DNA of 64,000 nucleotides from Flagellimonas ochracea (GCF_009903685.1 NZ_JAAABI010000001.1:1115410-1179409); one strand, 5' to 3'. Positions 33,942 through 43,354 are shown, numbered from the stretch's first letter. A program made the numbers and translations. Notes: generated from the sequence alone by a model not told the origin.

Positions 33942-34586
33942 ATGAAAAGTAACTTTTGGCACAATCGTAACATAGTTTTATTGTTTCCCGTATTCGGAAT
34001 GATTCTATTTGTGTTGCTTTACATATTGGCGGCCCTTGCCTACCCAGGTGGGTCATATACCAATCCCAATCACGATGCCTTTAGTTTTTGGAACAATTAT
34101 CTCTGTGATTTGTTGGACACCTATACGGTGAGCGGTGTTTTAAATTCCGGCCGTATTTTTGCTAGGCTGGCCCTGTTGGTACTTTGCCTAAGCCTCATAT
34201 TGCTATGGTATCATCTTCCCAAACTTTTTTCAAGTAAAAACAAGTACCATCGTATTATGCAGATAAGCGGAATTATATCATTGGGCATTACACTGCTTTT
34301 GTCGGATGGCAACCATGATTTAATTGTTCGAATTGCTGGGGTATTTGGTGTGATTGCCCTGCTGGCTACTTTTGTTGAGCTCTTCAAAGCCAAGTTTTAT
34401 TTCCTTTTTTCCCTTGGGATTTTTTGCTTGATCATCTTTTTTATCAATTACTACATTTATGAGACCGGCGTTTATATAGGGATACTTCCGATAATCCAGA
34501 AAGTAACATTTGCTGGGTTTATTTGTTGGTTTCTACTGCTCAATATTTTATTATATCGTAAACAAAATACCGTTTTTGAATTGTAA
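33942..34586 (+). CDS. membrane protein with about six helices, DUF998-like
   Basis: 214 residues with roughly six hydrophobic helices and short loops. YPGGSYTNP and the loop between helices 1 and 2 give it a DUF998-like appearance, but I cannot confirm the family. It begins 54 bases after nrdJ and has no TGA-N6-TCA site, so it may be read from the same transcript. Function unknown. Confidence 0.7.
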   Translation: MKSNFWHNRNIVLLFPVFGMILFVLLYILAALAYPGGSYTNPNHDAFSFWNNYLCDLLDTYTVSGVLNSGRIFARLALLVLCLSLILLWYHLPKLFSSKNKYHRIMQISGIISLGITLLLSDGNHDLIVRIAGVFGVIALLATFVELFKAKFYFLFSLGIFCLIIFFINYYIYETGVYIGILPIIQKVTFAGFICWFLLLNILLYRKQNTVFEL

Positions 34587-34742
34587 AGAAATTTATAGCT
34601 GAGGACAGTGGTTGGGGTAAAACCAAAAAGGGACTTGCAAAATAAGTTTTAGGTTATTAGTAACTCCTTTTCTCTAAATTTTTCGTAAATTAAAAAAACA
34701 TATTTCCTCACAAATATTCCAAAAACTTAAATACGTTCAGCT

Positions 34743-35492
34743 ATGAATCTTCCACTCTTCTTCTCTATTTTACTTGGTATTATTTTACTTGCCGGCATAC
34801 GCATCGTTTTTGAATACAAAAGGGCATTGAAGTTTCGTTTTGGTAAGTATGTCAAAACGTTGCAACCCGGTTTTCGATGGATTATTCCCCTAGTGGAAAC
34901 CATTCAAGTGGTTGATATCCGAGTTATCACAATCAATATTGTATCGCAAGAGGTCATGACCGAGGATAATGTGCCTTGTAGCATCGACGGTGTTGTATTC
35001 TTTAAAATAAATGACCCGGAAAAGGCTGTTCTGGAGGTGGAAGAGTATCATTTTGCCATAACTCAACTCTCTCAAGCAGCCCTCCGGGATGTCTGTGGGA
35101 AAGTAGAACTGGATACCATTCTATCCAAAAGAGAGGAAATGGGCAAGAACATCAAAAGTATTGTGGAAACAGAAACCCATCATTGGGGCATTGAAATCAT
35201 CGATGTAAAAATCAAAGACATTCAACTACCAGAAAACATGAGAAGGATGATGGCAAACCAAGCCGAGGCCGAACGTTCCCGCAGGGCCCGAATCATTTTG
35301 GCAGAAGCTGAGAATCAGGCTGCTGCAAAATTGTTGGAGGCGGGTCTTCAAATAGACAAATCTCCCTCAGCCATCAAATTACGGCTGTACCAGACCTTAT
35401 CGAACATTGCAGCCGAAAAGAATTCCACTATTCTATTTCCCTTTCCAGAAGAGGTGTTGCCCAGAAAGTCCAAAGAAACCGGTTCACAATAG
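34743..35492 (+). CDS. slipin/stomatin (SPFH) protein
   Basis: 249 residues. One N-terminal membrane segment is followed by an SPFH domain (YVKTLQPGFRWIIPLVETIQVVDIR, TEDNVPCSIDGVV) and a helical C-terminal region (MRRMMANQAEAERSRRARII). Slipins form membrane microdomain scaffolds and partner with NfeD; no NfeD is seen here. A terminator follows directly. No TGA-N6-TCA palindrome in the 156-base upstream gap. Confidence 0.93.
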   Translation: MNLPLFFSILLGIILLAGIRIVFEYKRALKFRFGKYVKTLQPGFRWIIPLVETIQVVDIRVITINIVSQEVMTEDNVPCSIDGVVFFKINDPEKAVLEVEEYHFAITQLSQAALRDVCGKVELDTILSKREEMGKNIKSIVETETHHWGIEIIDVKIKDIQLPENMRRMMANQAEAERSRRARIILAEAENQAAAKLLEAGLQIDKSPSAIKLRLYQTLSNIAAEKNSTILFPFPEEVLPRKSKETGSQ

Positions 35493-35517
35493 AAAGAATT
35501 CGTATTCTTTGTTTTTA
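35493..35517 (+). terminator. Rho-independent terminator after slipin
   Basis: AAAGAAT TCGT ATTCTTT followed by GTTTTT, directly after the stop codon. Confidence 0.7.
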
Positions 35518-35532
35518 TAATTAGCCTACCTT

Positions 35533-35994
35533 CTAATGAACCGAGCAATCCCTGCGGGTACTGGGTAAGTGTGTCAGAAACACAATGAGTATGCCCAACA
35601 TGGTGTAAGCAAAATGAAGTAGCCCAAATTCAATGCCGAAAAAGAGCTGCATGTTGATCCAAAGTATCAGTAACAATCCCGAATAATACGAAAATGTCCA
35701 TGACCAATGCTGGTCTTTATAAGGATTCATCTTCTGCATCCATTTTTTTTCTTTTCTGACAATCAATCCGTAAACTGCCAAAAGTGGGAAAATCCCGAAA
35801 AGAGTTATCAAAAAAAAGCCTGGAATCAAAAAATCCTTAAAAGGTGACCTTTGCAACTGGTCAAGCAATTCCGGTGGGAAACCGATGCTCTCACCCGAAG
35901 GGTCCATGACTAAACTGAATCCAGATGGAATGGCGCCAATCGCTAAAAAAATGAGCAATGCTATCAACAGATAACTCGAAATCGTTCTTTTCAT
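35533..35994 (-). CDS. small membrane protein, function unknown
   Basis: 153 residues with about four hydrophobic helices, the first near the N terminus (SSYLLIALLIFLAIGAI region), another ending FPLLAVYGLIV and two near the C terminus. No recognised family. It is convergent with slipin and divergent from the alcohol dehydrogenase gene. Its promoter region has a TGA-N6-TCA palindrome at 36083, so it belongs to the regulon. Confidence 0.7.
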   Translation of the reverse strand: MKRTISSYLLIALLIFLAIGAIPSGFSLVMDPSGESIGFPPELLDQLQRSPFKDFLIPGFFLITLFGIFPLLAVYGLIVRKEKKWMQKMNPYKDQHWSWTFSYYSGLLLILWINMQLFFGIEFGLLHFAYTMLGILIVFLTHLPSTRRDCSVH

Positions 35995-36051
35995 TTGAAT
36001 TTACCGTTTTGAGATTTCCTTTCTTTCTTTAATCTTCCTTAACCCTAAACC

Positions 36052-36094
36052 TTAAGGTATCTTTCCTCCTTATCAATAAAAATGACCTCAATCA
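36052..36094 (-). promoter_or_regulatory. TGA-N6-TCA palindrome and -7 element, small membrane gene
   Basis: On the minus strand TGATTGAGGTCA (36083-36094) is followed by TAccTTAA beginning at 36059, 29.5 nt from the centre. Predicted start about 36047, 53 bases before the ATG. Confidence 0.72.
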
Positions 36095-36147
36095 CTCTAA
36101 ATACGTTCCTATTGTGCTTTTTAAGGATTAGAATGCATTTTCGTAGA

Positions 36148-36190
36148 TGATCAGAATCATTTTCTAGAATCCAAAGGGCCATTAATTTGA
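36148..36190 (+). promoter_or_regulatory. TGA-N6-TCA palindrome and -7 element, alcohol dehydrogenase unit
   Basis: TGATCAGAATCA at 36148-36159; TAatTTGA begins at 36183, 29.5 nt from the centre. Predicted start about 36195, leaving an unusually long leader of about 167 bases with a 30-codon frame in it. Confidence 0.65.
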
Positions 36191-36258
36191 CATATTGAAT
36201 TAAATGTGTACCGAATTAAAACAATTTAAGAATTTGGAAAAGTATATTTAGCCAGTTA

Positions 36259-36351
36259 TGGAATATAAAAATGATATGAAAATCTTTTCAGTCACCAAAA
36301 AAGGCATATTATTCTATAGTGAATCAAAAGAATGTAAAATACACTGTTAAA
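36259..36351 (+). CDS. possible 30-residue leader peptide
   Basis: A frame of 30 codons beginning MEYKNDMKIF and ending KECKIHC, 10 bases before the ADH start, inside the predicted leader. It has no strong ribosome-binding site and no recognised family. It could be a regulatory leader peptide or chance. Low certainty. Confidence 0.25.
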
Positions 36352-36361
36352 TCCGACCTTA

Positions 36362-37342
36362 ATGAAAGCCTTGGTATTTGAAAAATACGGTCCTCCTGAA
36401 ATAATGAAATTTGCAGAAGTGCAAAAACCAAAACCCAAGGAAAATGAAGTGCTTGTCAATGTCCATGCGGTATCCTTGAATGGATCGGATTTTGAATTTC
36501 TAACCGCTAAGCCTGCCTATATTTGCATGTTCGGGCCTTTTAAACCAAAGTACAGGATTGTTGGGTCAGATATTGCCGGTGTTGTGGAGGAAATTGGCAG
36601 CCAAGTGACTTCATTTAGACCCGGAGACGCTGTGTTCGGTGATACGCTGAACCACGGTCTGGGTGGTCTTGCTGAGTACATCTGTGTGCCAGACAGCGCA
36701 TTGATCCTAAAGCCCATAGGCATGACCTTTGCAGAAGCGTCGGCTATACCACAAGCTTCAACCGTGGCCCTCCAGGGCCTTAGAGACAAGGGAAAAATAC
36801 AGCAGGGACATCAGGTTTTGATCAATGGTGCTGGTGGCGGCTCGGGTATGTTTGCCATTCAAATGGCTAAAATGTTCGGTGCGGAAGTGACAGGGGTGGA
36901 CAGCTCAGAGAAATTGGAGTTCATGCGTGCTATTGGCTCAGACCACGTATTGGATTATCAAATAGAGGATTTTTCCCAAGGCAAAAGAAGTTACGATTTG
37001 ATTCTCGATTTTGCCGCCCATCAATCTATTTTCGATATCAAACGCGCTTTAAAACCACATGGGAAATATGTGATTGTAGGAGGCTCGGTTCCCAATATTC
37101 TTCAAACCTTGACCATTGGGGCTATACTGTCGCAATTTGGTAGCAAAAAAATGGGAATGCTTTTGCACAAACAAAACCACAAAGATTTGGGGTACGTGGT
37201 GGACCTTATCAATGAAGGAAAAATCAAAATCATGATAGACAAGTATTACCCGTACGAAAAGTCCGTGGAGGCACTCCGTTATCTTATGGATGGTCATGCC
37301 AAGGGAAAGGTGATCATATCCCTAAAAAATGAAAAGGCCTAG
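36362..37342 (+). CDS. zinc-free NADPH:quinone reductase-like dehydrogenase
   Basis: A 326-residue medium-chain dehydrogenase (MDR) of the quinone oxidoreductase group. The nucleotide-binding motif is LINGAGGGSGMFAIQ (about 155-169), and GSDIAGVVEEIG is the usual N-terminal block. The structural zinc cysteine cluster of true alcohol dehydrogenases is absent. Substrate unknown. A DUF4386 protein gene follows by 61 bases. Confidence 0.9.
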   Translation: MKALVFEKYGPPEIMKFAEVQKPKPKENEVLVNVHAVSLNGSDFEFLTAKPAYICMFGPFKPKYRIVGSDIAGVVEEIGSQVTSFRPGDAVFGDTLNHGLGGLAEYICVPDSALILKPIGMTFAEASAIPQASTVALQGLRDKGKIQQGHQVLINGAGGGSGMFAIQMAKMFGAEVTGVDSSEKLEFMRAIGSDHVLDYQIEDFSQGKRSYDLILDFAAHQSIFDIKRALKPHGKYVIVGGSVPNILQTLTIGAILSQFGSKKMGMLLHKQNHKDLGYVVDLINEGKIKIMIDKYYPYEKSVEALRYLMDGHAKGKVIISLKNEKA

Positions 37343-37403
37343 GTTGTTGTATCTAACAAATTAACCTCTAAGTAAGAATCAGTATTGATTAAAACCAAAG
37401 ACA

Positions 37404-38114
37404 ATGTCAACATTTGATAAGCCCACCAAAAGTATGCAATTATCACTTCGCCAAGCAGGATTGACGGCAGGTTGGGGGTTGTTGTTGATGACCTTTTTTG
37501 CGCTCTATGCCTTCTACTATGTTTTTGAAAACCTAATTGTACCTGAAGATGTAAACACCACCGTTGAAAACATTATGGGAAATGAACAACAATTCCGAAT
37601 TGGTATTTGCAGCTATTTGGTAGTTATTATCCTTGACATTCTGGTGGCTTGGGCACTCTACGTGTTTCTTAAACCAGTTAACAGCAATATTTCTTTATTG
37701 ACCGCATGGTTTCGGTTGATTTATTCAGGCATTTATGCAGTCGCCTTGGCAAATTATTTTAAGGTGCTGGAGTTTTTGAACAGTACAGAACTCTTGAGCG
37801 AATCAGGAAGAAATGGGCTAAATGCAGAAATAATGCTTTCCCTCAATGCATTTAATGATACTTGGGCCATTGGATTCGCGTTTTTTGGCCTTCATCTTTT
37901 TTTATTGGGCTATTTGGCCTTTAAGGCAGACTACGTCCCAAAAATTTGGGGAGTCCTATTACTGATTGCCGGTCTGAGTTATTTGATTGATTATTTTTTT
38001 CGTTTTCTCTTTCCTGAAGTCAATCTCCCTCTAAGCACCTATTTAGGTTGGGGTGAACCTGTATTTATGTTTTGGCTGTTGTTCAAAGGAGGGAAATCGG
38101 TACAAAAAAAATAG
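37404..38114 (+). CDS. DUF4386 membrane protein, copy 1
   Basis: 236 residues with about six helices and the DUF4386 pattern (segments RQAGLTAGWGLLL, LVAWALYVFLKPVN, FFGLHLFLLGYLAFKADYVPK). It is a paralogue of the gene at 40343, sharing FALH/FGLHLF..LGY..FK..YIPK. The two copies flank the FAD oxidoreductase and a flavodoxin remnant, which suggests a duplicated DUF4386-flavodoxin unit. Function unknown. Confidence 0.88.
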   Translation: MSTFDKPTKSMQLSLRQAGLTAGWGLLLMTFFALYAFYYVFENLIVPEDVNTTVENIMGNEQQFRIGICSYLVVIILDILVAWALYVFLKPVNSNISLLTAWFRLIYSGIYAVALANYFKVLEFLNSTELLSESGRNGLNAEIMLSLNAFNDTWAIGFAFFGLHLFLLGYLAFKADYVPKIWGVLLLIAGLSYLIDYFFRFLFPEVNLPLSTYLGWGEPVFMFWLLFKGGKSVQKK

Positions 38115-38371
38115 TAAAAAAGGATTTCTTGCCCATGAACTCATTTCCATTAGACAATTTTTTCTGATCAAGTTAATCTGCAAAACAAATTCAGATATAA
38201 ACGATACAATACTGATATTCATCATTTTAAAATGTGGTTATCAGCACTAACTTCACCTCGCCTATTGCAATTCAGGAAAAGTAAATCCCTGTCTTACGGT
38301 TCCCATAAACATTACCTACCTCTAGTGCGTTGGTCCAACAACCAGTCGGATTGATATTAAACTACAACACC

Positions 38372-40207
38372 ATGAAATACAACACTATTGTTCTCGGAGG
38401 AGGTTTGGCCGGGCTGACCGCAGGAGCCACCCTAGCAAAATTCGGAAAGAAAGTGCTGTTGTTGGAACAGCACCATAAACCCGGTGGTTGTGCGACCACC
38501 TTTAAACGAGGAGATTTTATCATAGAAGTTGGCCTACATGAAATGAGCGGTATAGTGGAGAATGGTACGATTCCACAAATTTTCGAAATGCTCGAAGTCG
38601 ATCAAGAGGTCGATCTACTGAAAGTACCGGAATTCTATGCCGCCTATTCAGATCGGGGGAAATTCGTGTTCCCGCATGGCTATGATGCAGTGACCAAGGC
38701 GCTGATCGACAGATACCCAGAGGATGCAAAAGGAATCAAGCGCTTCTTGAAAGTGCTCGCAGGAATCCGAAAGGAAGGGACCAATCAACCGCGTTCGCGA
38801 TGGGTAAAAAAGCTCATCTATCCGTTGATGCCCCTGCTCTACCCGAATCTTGTGGAAGCCGATAGACATACGGTCGGATCCTGGTTGGATAAGTACATCA
38901 CCAATGAAAACGCAAAAATCGATCTAGTGGCACACCTTGCCTATTGGGGCGATGATCCCTATACCCTATCGATGTTCTACTATGGGTTGCCTTTTTCCGG
39001 CTTTATCCAGAATGGTGGTCACTTTATAAAAGGGGGGTCCCAACAGTTGTCCAATCATCTCGCAACATACATTGAAAAGAAGGGTGGCACTGTTCTACTT
39101 GGTAAAAAGGTAGAGAAGATCGTCACTGATAACGGGCGAGTGGCGGGAGTCACCTTTCGTGATCCATTTAACAACAACTTGGAACCCGTCACTGTTTCTT
39201 GTGATAATGCAATCGCCAATTGCGCCATTCCCTTGGTACCAGCTATGCTGGATGAGCCCTTTGCCAGTTCTTTGAAGGAAAGCATCGATGACAAAATCAA
39301 TTCTTGCTCGCTATTGTGCATGTACCTCGGTTTCAGCAAGGATGTGGAGGAATTCGGAGTGAAACATTACTCGAATGTCATCGAGGGTGAGGATGTCAAA
39401 TCCTTGAAAGACGTCAAGCCCAACCACCAGGGCGATTGGTCGAAGCGCAGATTCATTTTTGTAGACTATGGTAAGGTAGATGCCCAACTGTCACCACCCG
39501 GCAAATCAGAAGGAGTGATCTGTACGGTCGATTATCTGCAAGACTGGAAAGACCTGAACGAGGAAGACTACAAGGCGAAGAAGGAAGAAGTGGCCCAGAT
39601 ACTGTTACAACGATTGGAGAAACAGTTTCCTGGAATTCGGGATAGTATTGAATACTACGAAGTTTCTACATCAAAAACGATTCAACGATATACTTCGAAT
39701 CCCAGTGGATCGGTGTACGGTTATGCCCAAACCAAAAAACAAACAGGAGACAAGCGATTCAGAAACAATTTCTTGATACCCAATTTGTATTTCGCATCGG
39801 CATGGGCCTTTCCAGGTGGAGGATTCGAAGGAAGCATCACGGGAGGATTCTTAGCTGCATTACAGATGAATCGAGACAAAATATGGTCAGCATGTGATGA
39901 TGCAACCTATGTTGATGAGAGAATAGTTTCACTCTTGGAACGTAAACAAATCGATGACAAAACGCTGGAATTGCGTTTTGAAAAACCGATAAGATTCCAG
40001 TATCAAAAAGGACAGTATGCCATTCTTAATTTAATGGCTCCGAAAGTAACCAAATTGGATCTGCCCTATCGTTGGCTTCCCATAGTTTCTTCTCCAGAGG
40101 AAGAAAGCATACGGTTTTACATAGAACTGGATTTTAGCAGCTTTTCCAAAAGTTGTGAGCTTGCCAATATTGGTGACAGGGCCTTGGTTTTTGGTCCTAC
40201 GGGTTAG
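38372..40207 (+). CDS. FAD oxidoreductase (CrtI/retinol-saturase-like) fused to a truncated FNR-type FAD domain
   Basis: About 611 residues from the ATG at 38372. The N-terminal three quarters form a phytoene-desaturase/retinol-saturase-like flavoenzyme with a dinucleotide motif VLGGGLAGLTAG at the start and GGGFEGSITGGF near residue 490. From about residue 515 an FAD-binding domain of ferredoxin-NADP reductase type begins (RIVSLLERKQIDDKTLELRFEKP, then PYRWLPIVSSPEE). It stops at the GDRALVFGPTG block, where an NAD-binding domain should continue. The stop codon therefore truncates the second domain. The flavodoxin-like tail directly after it implies a recombination. Confidence 0.8.
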   Translation: MKYNTIVLGGGLAGLTAGATLAKFGKKVLLLEQHHKPGGCATTFKRGDFIIEVGLHEMSGIVENGTIPQIFEMLEVDQEVDLLKVPEFYAAYSDRGKFVFPHGYDAVTKALIDRYPEDAKGIKRFLKVLAGIRKEGTNQPRSRWVKKLIYPLMPLLYPNLVEADRHTVGSWLDKYITNENAKIDLVAHLAYWGDDPYTLSMFYYGLPFSGFIQNGGHFIKGGSQQLSNHLATYIEKKGGTVLLGKKVEKIVTDNGRVAGVTFRDPFNNNLEPVTVSCDNAIANCAIPLVPAMLDEPFASSLKESIDDKINSCSLLCMYLGFSKDVEEFGVKHYSNVIEGEDVKSLKDVKPNHQGDWSKRRFIFVDYGKVDAQLSPPGKSEGVICTVDYLQDWKDLNEEDYKAKKEEVAQILLQRLEKQFPGIRDSIEYYEVSTSKTIQRYTSNPSGSVYGYAQTKKQTGDKRFRNNFLIPNLYFASAWAFPGGGFEGSITGGFLAALQMNRDKIWSACDDATYVDERIVSLLERKQIDDKTLELRFEKPIRFQYQKGQYAILNLMAPKVTKLDLPYRWLPIVSSPEEESIRFYIELDFSSFSKSCELANIGDRALVFGPTG

Positions 40208-40272
40208 GTCCCTTTTTCAACCCCAACCTACAAGCCAGTAAGGAAGAGTTTGGAGCGTTTAACCCGTGCTGA
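40207..40272 (+). pseudogene. remnant of a flavodoxin C terminus
   Basis: Read in a different frame from the oxidoreductase, this gives GPFFNPNLQASKEEFGAFNPC then a stop. It matches the C-terminal part of the intact flavodoxin at 41044-41559 (SLFNPNPQARKEERYGF), with about 80% nucleotide identity across the 38-base core. The remainder of that copy is missing. Confidence 0.7.
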
Positions 40273-40342
40273 ATAAAGATTCCATAGTTGTAATCTATTT
40301 TGTTTAAAATTGAAAGTATTTAACAAACCAAAAGAAAACGAT

Positions 40343-40975
40343 ATGAAAAATTTCATCACCAATGGTTCGACCAGTAAAGCTGCAGTGGTTGTCGGGGTTG
40401 CATTTATCACCTCAGCCTTAATCGTAACCTTAGTTGATGATTTTCTATTAGCCAATTTTGTTGTACCGGGTGACACAGAAGCTTTAGCCAGTGATATTGA
40501 GGCCGATGGAAAGCACTTCTTTTTTGCTGCGGTTGGTTATCTACTTGTACTTGTCCTTGATGTTATTATTGGTCTTGCGCTTTATGTAGTTCTTAAACCC
40601 GCGAACAGGAATCTTGCGGCGCTAACGGCAGGTCTTAGGCTGCTATACGCTTTTACTTTGATAATTGCATTGCTTGCTTTGGCATTTCAAATTATCGATG
40701 TTTATGGTTATGCATCCATAAAACTCTTAGGATACGTATTTTTTGCCTTGCACATCTTCGTACTTGGTTATTCGGTCTTCAAGTCAGCATATATCCCAAA
40801 AAGCCTTGGTATTTTGTTAGTGGTGGCATCTTTTACATATATCGTATTCTATGTAGATTTTCATCTGCCTGAAACACTTGAGGTAATTATAATGTCAACA
40901 ATGGCTGTTGCAGAACTCGCACTAAGCATCTGGCTTTTGGTGAAAAGAAATAGGCTACCTGTTGAAAGTCGGTGA
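40343..40975 (+). CDS. DUF4386 membrane protein, copy 2
   Basis: About 210 residues from the ATG at 40343, with six or so helices and the DUF4386 pattern (LVLVLDVIIGLALYVVLKPANRN, FFALHIFVLGYSVFKSAYIPK). It is a paralogue of the 37404 gene. Its neighbour 68 bases downstream is a flavodoxin, and the remnant of a second flavodoxin lies just upstream, so the unit seems to have been duplicated once. Function unknown. Confidence 0.85.
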   Translation: MKNFITNGSTSKAAVVVGVAFITSALIVTLVDDFLLANFVVPGDTEALASDIEADGKHFFFAAVGYLLVLVLDVIIGLALYVVLKPANRNLAALTAGLRLLYAFTLIIALLALAFQIIDVYGYASIKLLGYVFFALHIFVLGYSVFKSAYIPKSLGILLVVASFTYIVFYVDFHLPETLEVIIMSTMAVAELALSIWLLVKRNRLPVESR

Positions 40976-41043
40976 CATGGCTCTGTTTTTTGAGCCTATG
41001 GGTGAGCGAACTTTTGAAAAATCAATAACTAAAACAAAGTATT

Positions 41044-41559
41044 ATGAAGGGTGCAATTTTTTTCTCAGGCAAGTACGGCAGCACGGAACAGTATGCCAAA
41101 TGGATCGGCGAAGCCACTGGACTGCCCATATTGGATATCAAAGATGACCACGCCGATCCATCAAAATATGATTTTTTGGTATTGGGCAGTTCGGTGCTGT
41201 ATTTTAAGTTGACCATTAGAAAGTGGGCAAGGGCAAATTTGAGCAAGCTTAATGGCCGGTCAAAGATTTTGTTTTCGGTCTCCGGTGCCGGGGCCAGTGC
41301 CAAACTCAATAATTGGGTTGCCAACTCCTTGCCTGAGGAACTATTATCACAAATGGAGCATGTGGCCCTTGGTGGTAAGTTGGACCATTCAAAAATCAGT
41401 TGGTGGCTTCGGCAGATTTTGTGGGTCGGATCTCTTTTTAACCCCAATCCCCAAGCCCGTAAAGAAGAGCGTTATGGATTTGACCATATGGACAAGTCCA
41501 GCATTGAACCCATTGTGGAAAAAATAAAGCAACATCAACAAAGAGTAGTTTCGTCATGA
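41044..41559 (+). CDS. flavodoxin-domain protein
   Basis: 171 residues. The FMN loop is FSGKYGSTEQYA (residues 7-18), followed by the strand FLVLGSSVLYF and SVSGAGASAK. The protein resembles flavodoxin_5/HemG-type domains as at 5004, but is a different sequence. The C-terminal part is the one that is duplicated as a remnant at 40207. It may donate or receive electrons for an unidentified partner. Confidence 0.8.
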   Translation: MKGAIFFSGKYGSTEQYAKWIGEATGLPILDIKDDHADPSKYDFLVLGSSVLYFKLTIRKWARANLSKLNGRSKILFSVSGAGASAKLNNWVANSLPEELLSQMEHVALGGKLDHSKISWWLRQILWVGSLFNPNPQARKEERYGFDHMDKSSIEPIVEKIKQHQQRVVSS

Positions 41560-41598
41560 TTCCCAGGACCAGAATAATTAATCATAAAAATTAAAACC

Positions 41599-42009
41599 AT
41601 GAATACGATACATCCTAACATTGCCGTTTTATCGCAGTTTGACCCAAACAATACTGCGGGTCCTTTGGAAATACTATCCGAAGATGCAGTTTTGCATTTC
41701 TTTAATCCAAAGCTACCCGATGTCCAAGGAGACTACATCGGTCCCAAAGGTTTTCAAGACTTTTTCAAAAAAATGGCAGGGTTTTCAGGTGGCAGCTTTA
41801 AAGTGCACCCTATATCCATCACCCCTATGGGAGATGAATTGGTGGTTACGCATGTTAAGGACACCATGGTATTGAACGGTCAGCGGATGGAATTGGATGC
41901 TGTGGTTGTGTGGCGCATTGTTGACGGCAAGATTACAGAGGCTTGGGACATCCCTGCCATACATACTGCCAAAGTTAGTAATCCTGATGCCGATAAATCG
42001 CCAATCTGA
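41599..42009 (+). CDS. SnoaL-like/NTF2-fold protein
   Basis: 136 residues with the cone-shaped alpha+beta pattern of SnoaL/NTF2 domains, including FFNPKLPDVQGDYIGPKGFQDFFKKMAG and the later VVVWRIVDGKITEAWDIPA. Members may be isomerases, cyclases or simple binding proteins. It sits between the flavodoxin and a membrane protein. No TGA-N6-TCA palindrome in the 39-base gap upstream. Confidence 0.85.
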   Translation: MNTIHPNIAVLSQFDPNNTAGPLEILSEDAVLHFFNPKLPDVQGDYIGPKGFQDFFKKMAGFSGGSFKVHPISITPMGDELVVTHVKDTMVLNGQRMELDAVVVWRIVDGKITEAWDIPAIHTAKVSNPDADKSPI

Positions 42010-42075
42010 TTTACACCAATAACTGTGTGGTTGTCAACTTATGCTTTTTAACCCAATTAAAGATTGTATAATGGG

Positions 42076-42753
42076 ATGAAAGGAAGTAACAGAATTTACA
42101 ACAAAGGTTTTACACCTAGACATCGAGCCATGGGCAGGTTTTCCTCTTGGGCAGTATGCATTCTTCTTTTGATATATATGGTTACCACTGCTCTAGGATT
42201 GCTATCACTAGAATCCTCGGATGACCCAATTGGCGATCCTTACTTCACCTTGATGGAAATATTCACATTGCTAATTGCTCCATTGATGTTGATTGGGATG
42301 TCCACAGTACATGCATACGCAGCCTTGGAAGACAAAATGTTCAGTCGTATAGCGCTTTTATGCATGGCCGTTATGGCAGGCATCACTTCCTGTGTGCATT
42401 TTACAGTCTTAACCTTGGATTTTCCGGTCGGAGACAACTCGTCGGAATGGCAACGAATGCTATTCTCATTTAGGTGGCCATCTATGGTCTATGCCCTTGA
42501 CATTTTGGCGCGGGACTGGTTCTTTGCTCTTTCCATGCTTTTTGCTGCTCCGGTTTTTAAAACCGGGAATCTGGAAAAAGCAGTCAGGATGCTCATGGTC
42601 ATAAGTGGGGTGCTTAGCTTGGCTGGATTGATTGGTGTTCCCTTGGACAATATGGAACTAAGGAATATTGGTATTCTAGGGTATACCCTTGTGGCAGCAT
42701 CCGTATTCATGCTGATGGGTTTTGTTTTTAACAGGAAAACAAATACTACTTGA
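42076..42753 (+). CDS. membrane protein of about 225 residues, function unknown
   Basis: Six or so hydrophobic helices with short loops. The ATG at 42076 is preferred over the TTG at 42064. No family recognised. It is the last plus-strand gene of this block and is convergent with the gene cluster to the right. Confidence 0.65.
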   Translation: MKGSNRIYNKGFTPRHRAMGRFSSWAVCILLLIYMVTTALGLLSLESSDDPIGDPYFTLMEIFTLLIAPLMLIGMSTVHAYAALEDKMFSRIALLCMAVMAGITSCVHFTVLTLDFPVGDNSSEWQRMLFSFRWPSMVYALDILARDWFFALSMLFAAPVFKTGNLEKAVRMLMVISGVLSLAGLIGVPLDNMELRNIGILGYTLVAASVFMLMGFVFNRKTNTT

Positions 42754-42862
42754 AGAAACAGGACTATTATATAACAGACCTATGCGCATCTAGATATGAT
42801 AATAGTAGGTACATTGAACCTTAAGATTCCTATCAAAAAGTGAACAGGCCAAATTTTTTCCA

Positions 42863-43354
42863 CTAATCAATCTGTGCAAATAATACCATATAGTTATGTC
42901 CTTTTTCTTTAGCACATTTCGGACAATAGGCATAATGCACATAATGGTTTTTGGTCTTCTTACCTTGTTTTTCCAAAGCAGCATCCATTTGTTTCATAAA
43001 TTTTGGTACGGCTTTGTAAGGGCCGTCAAAGACTTTGCTCACAAAAGTTCCCGTGAGCGTTGCGTTCGTTGCGCCCGGAACGACATCGGTAACTGAAAGA
43101 TACATCTCGGATCTAAAAGCTGTGGGATCCATGAACAACAACAGCATATCTTCCTTATTTACATCAAGCTTTTTAGCATCCTCAGCCAACTTCGTCATTT
43201 TGGTAACTCGCTTTCCAATCATGGGTGGCAAAGGAATATGAAAAAATGTAGGCACAGATTCTTTTATGAACTTTTTACGGTTCCATTCAAAAGTCTTTCC
43301 CTCCCATTTTTTGGGTTGAAAGACAGGGCAGCATTCCTCTTTTAATTGTTCCAT
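42863..43354 (-). CDS. 163-residue protein with C-terminal CxxC, function unknown
   Basis: No family recognised with certainty. It has an N-terminal Cys pair (EECCPVF), a central body with VPTFFHIPLPPMIGKRV and TDVVPGATNATLTGTFVSKVFDGPY, and a C-terminal YCPKCAKEKG motif that could bind a metal. The last gene of the operon WG-SDR-FMN-GNAT-this gene. It may be a small-molecule-binding protein. Confidence 0.65.
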   Translation of the reverse strand: MEQLKEECCPVFQPKKWEGKTFEWNRKKFIKESVPTFFHIPLPPMIGKRVTKMTKLAEDAKKLDVNKEDMLLLFMDPTAFRSEMYLSVTDVVPGATNATLTGTFVSKVFDGPYKAVPKFMKQMDAALEKQGKKTKNHYVHYAYCPKCAKEKGHNYMVLFAQID

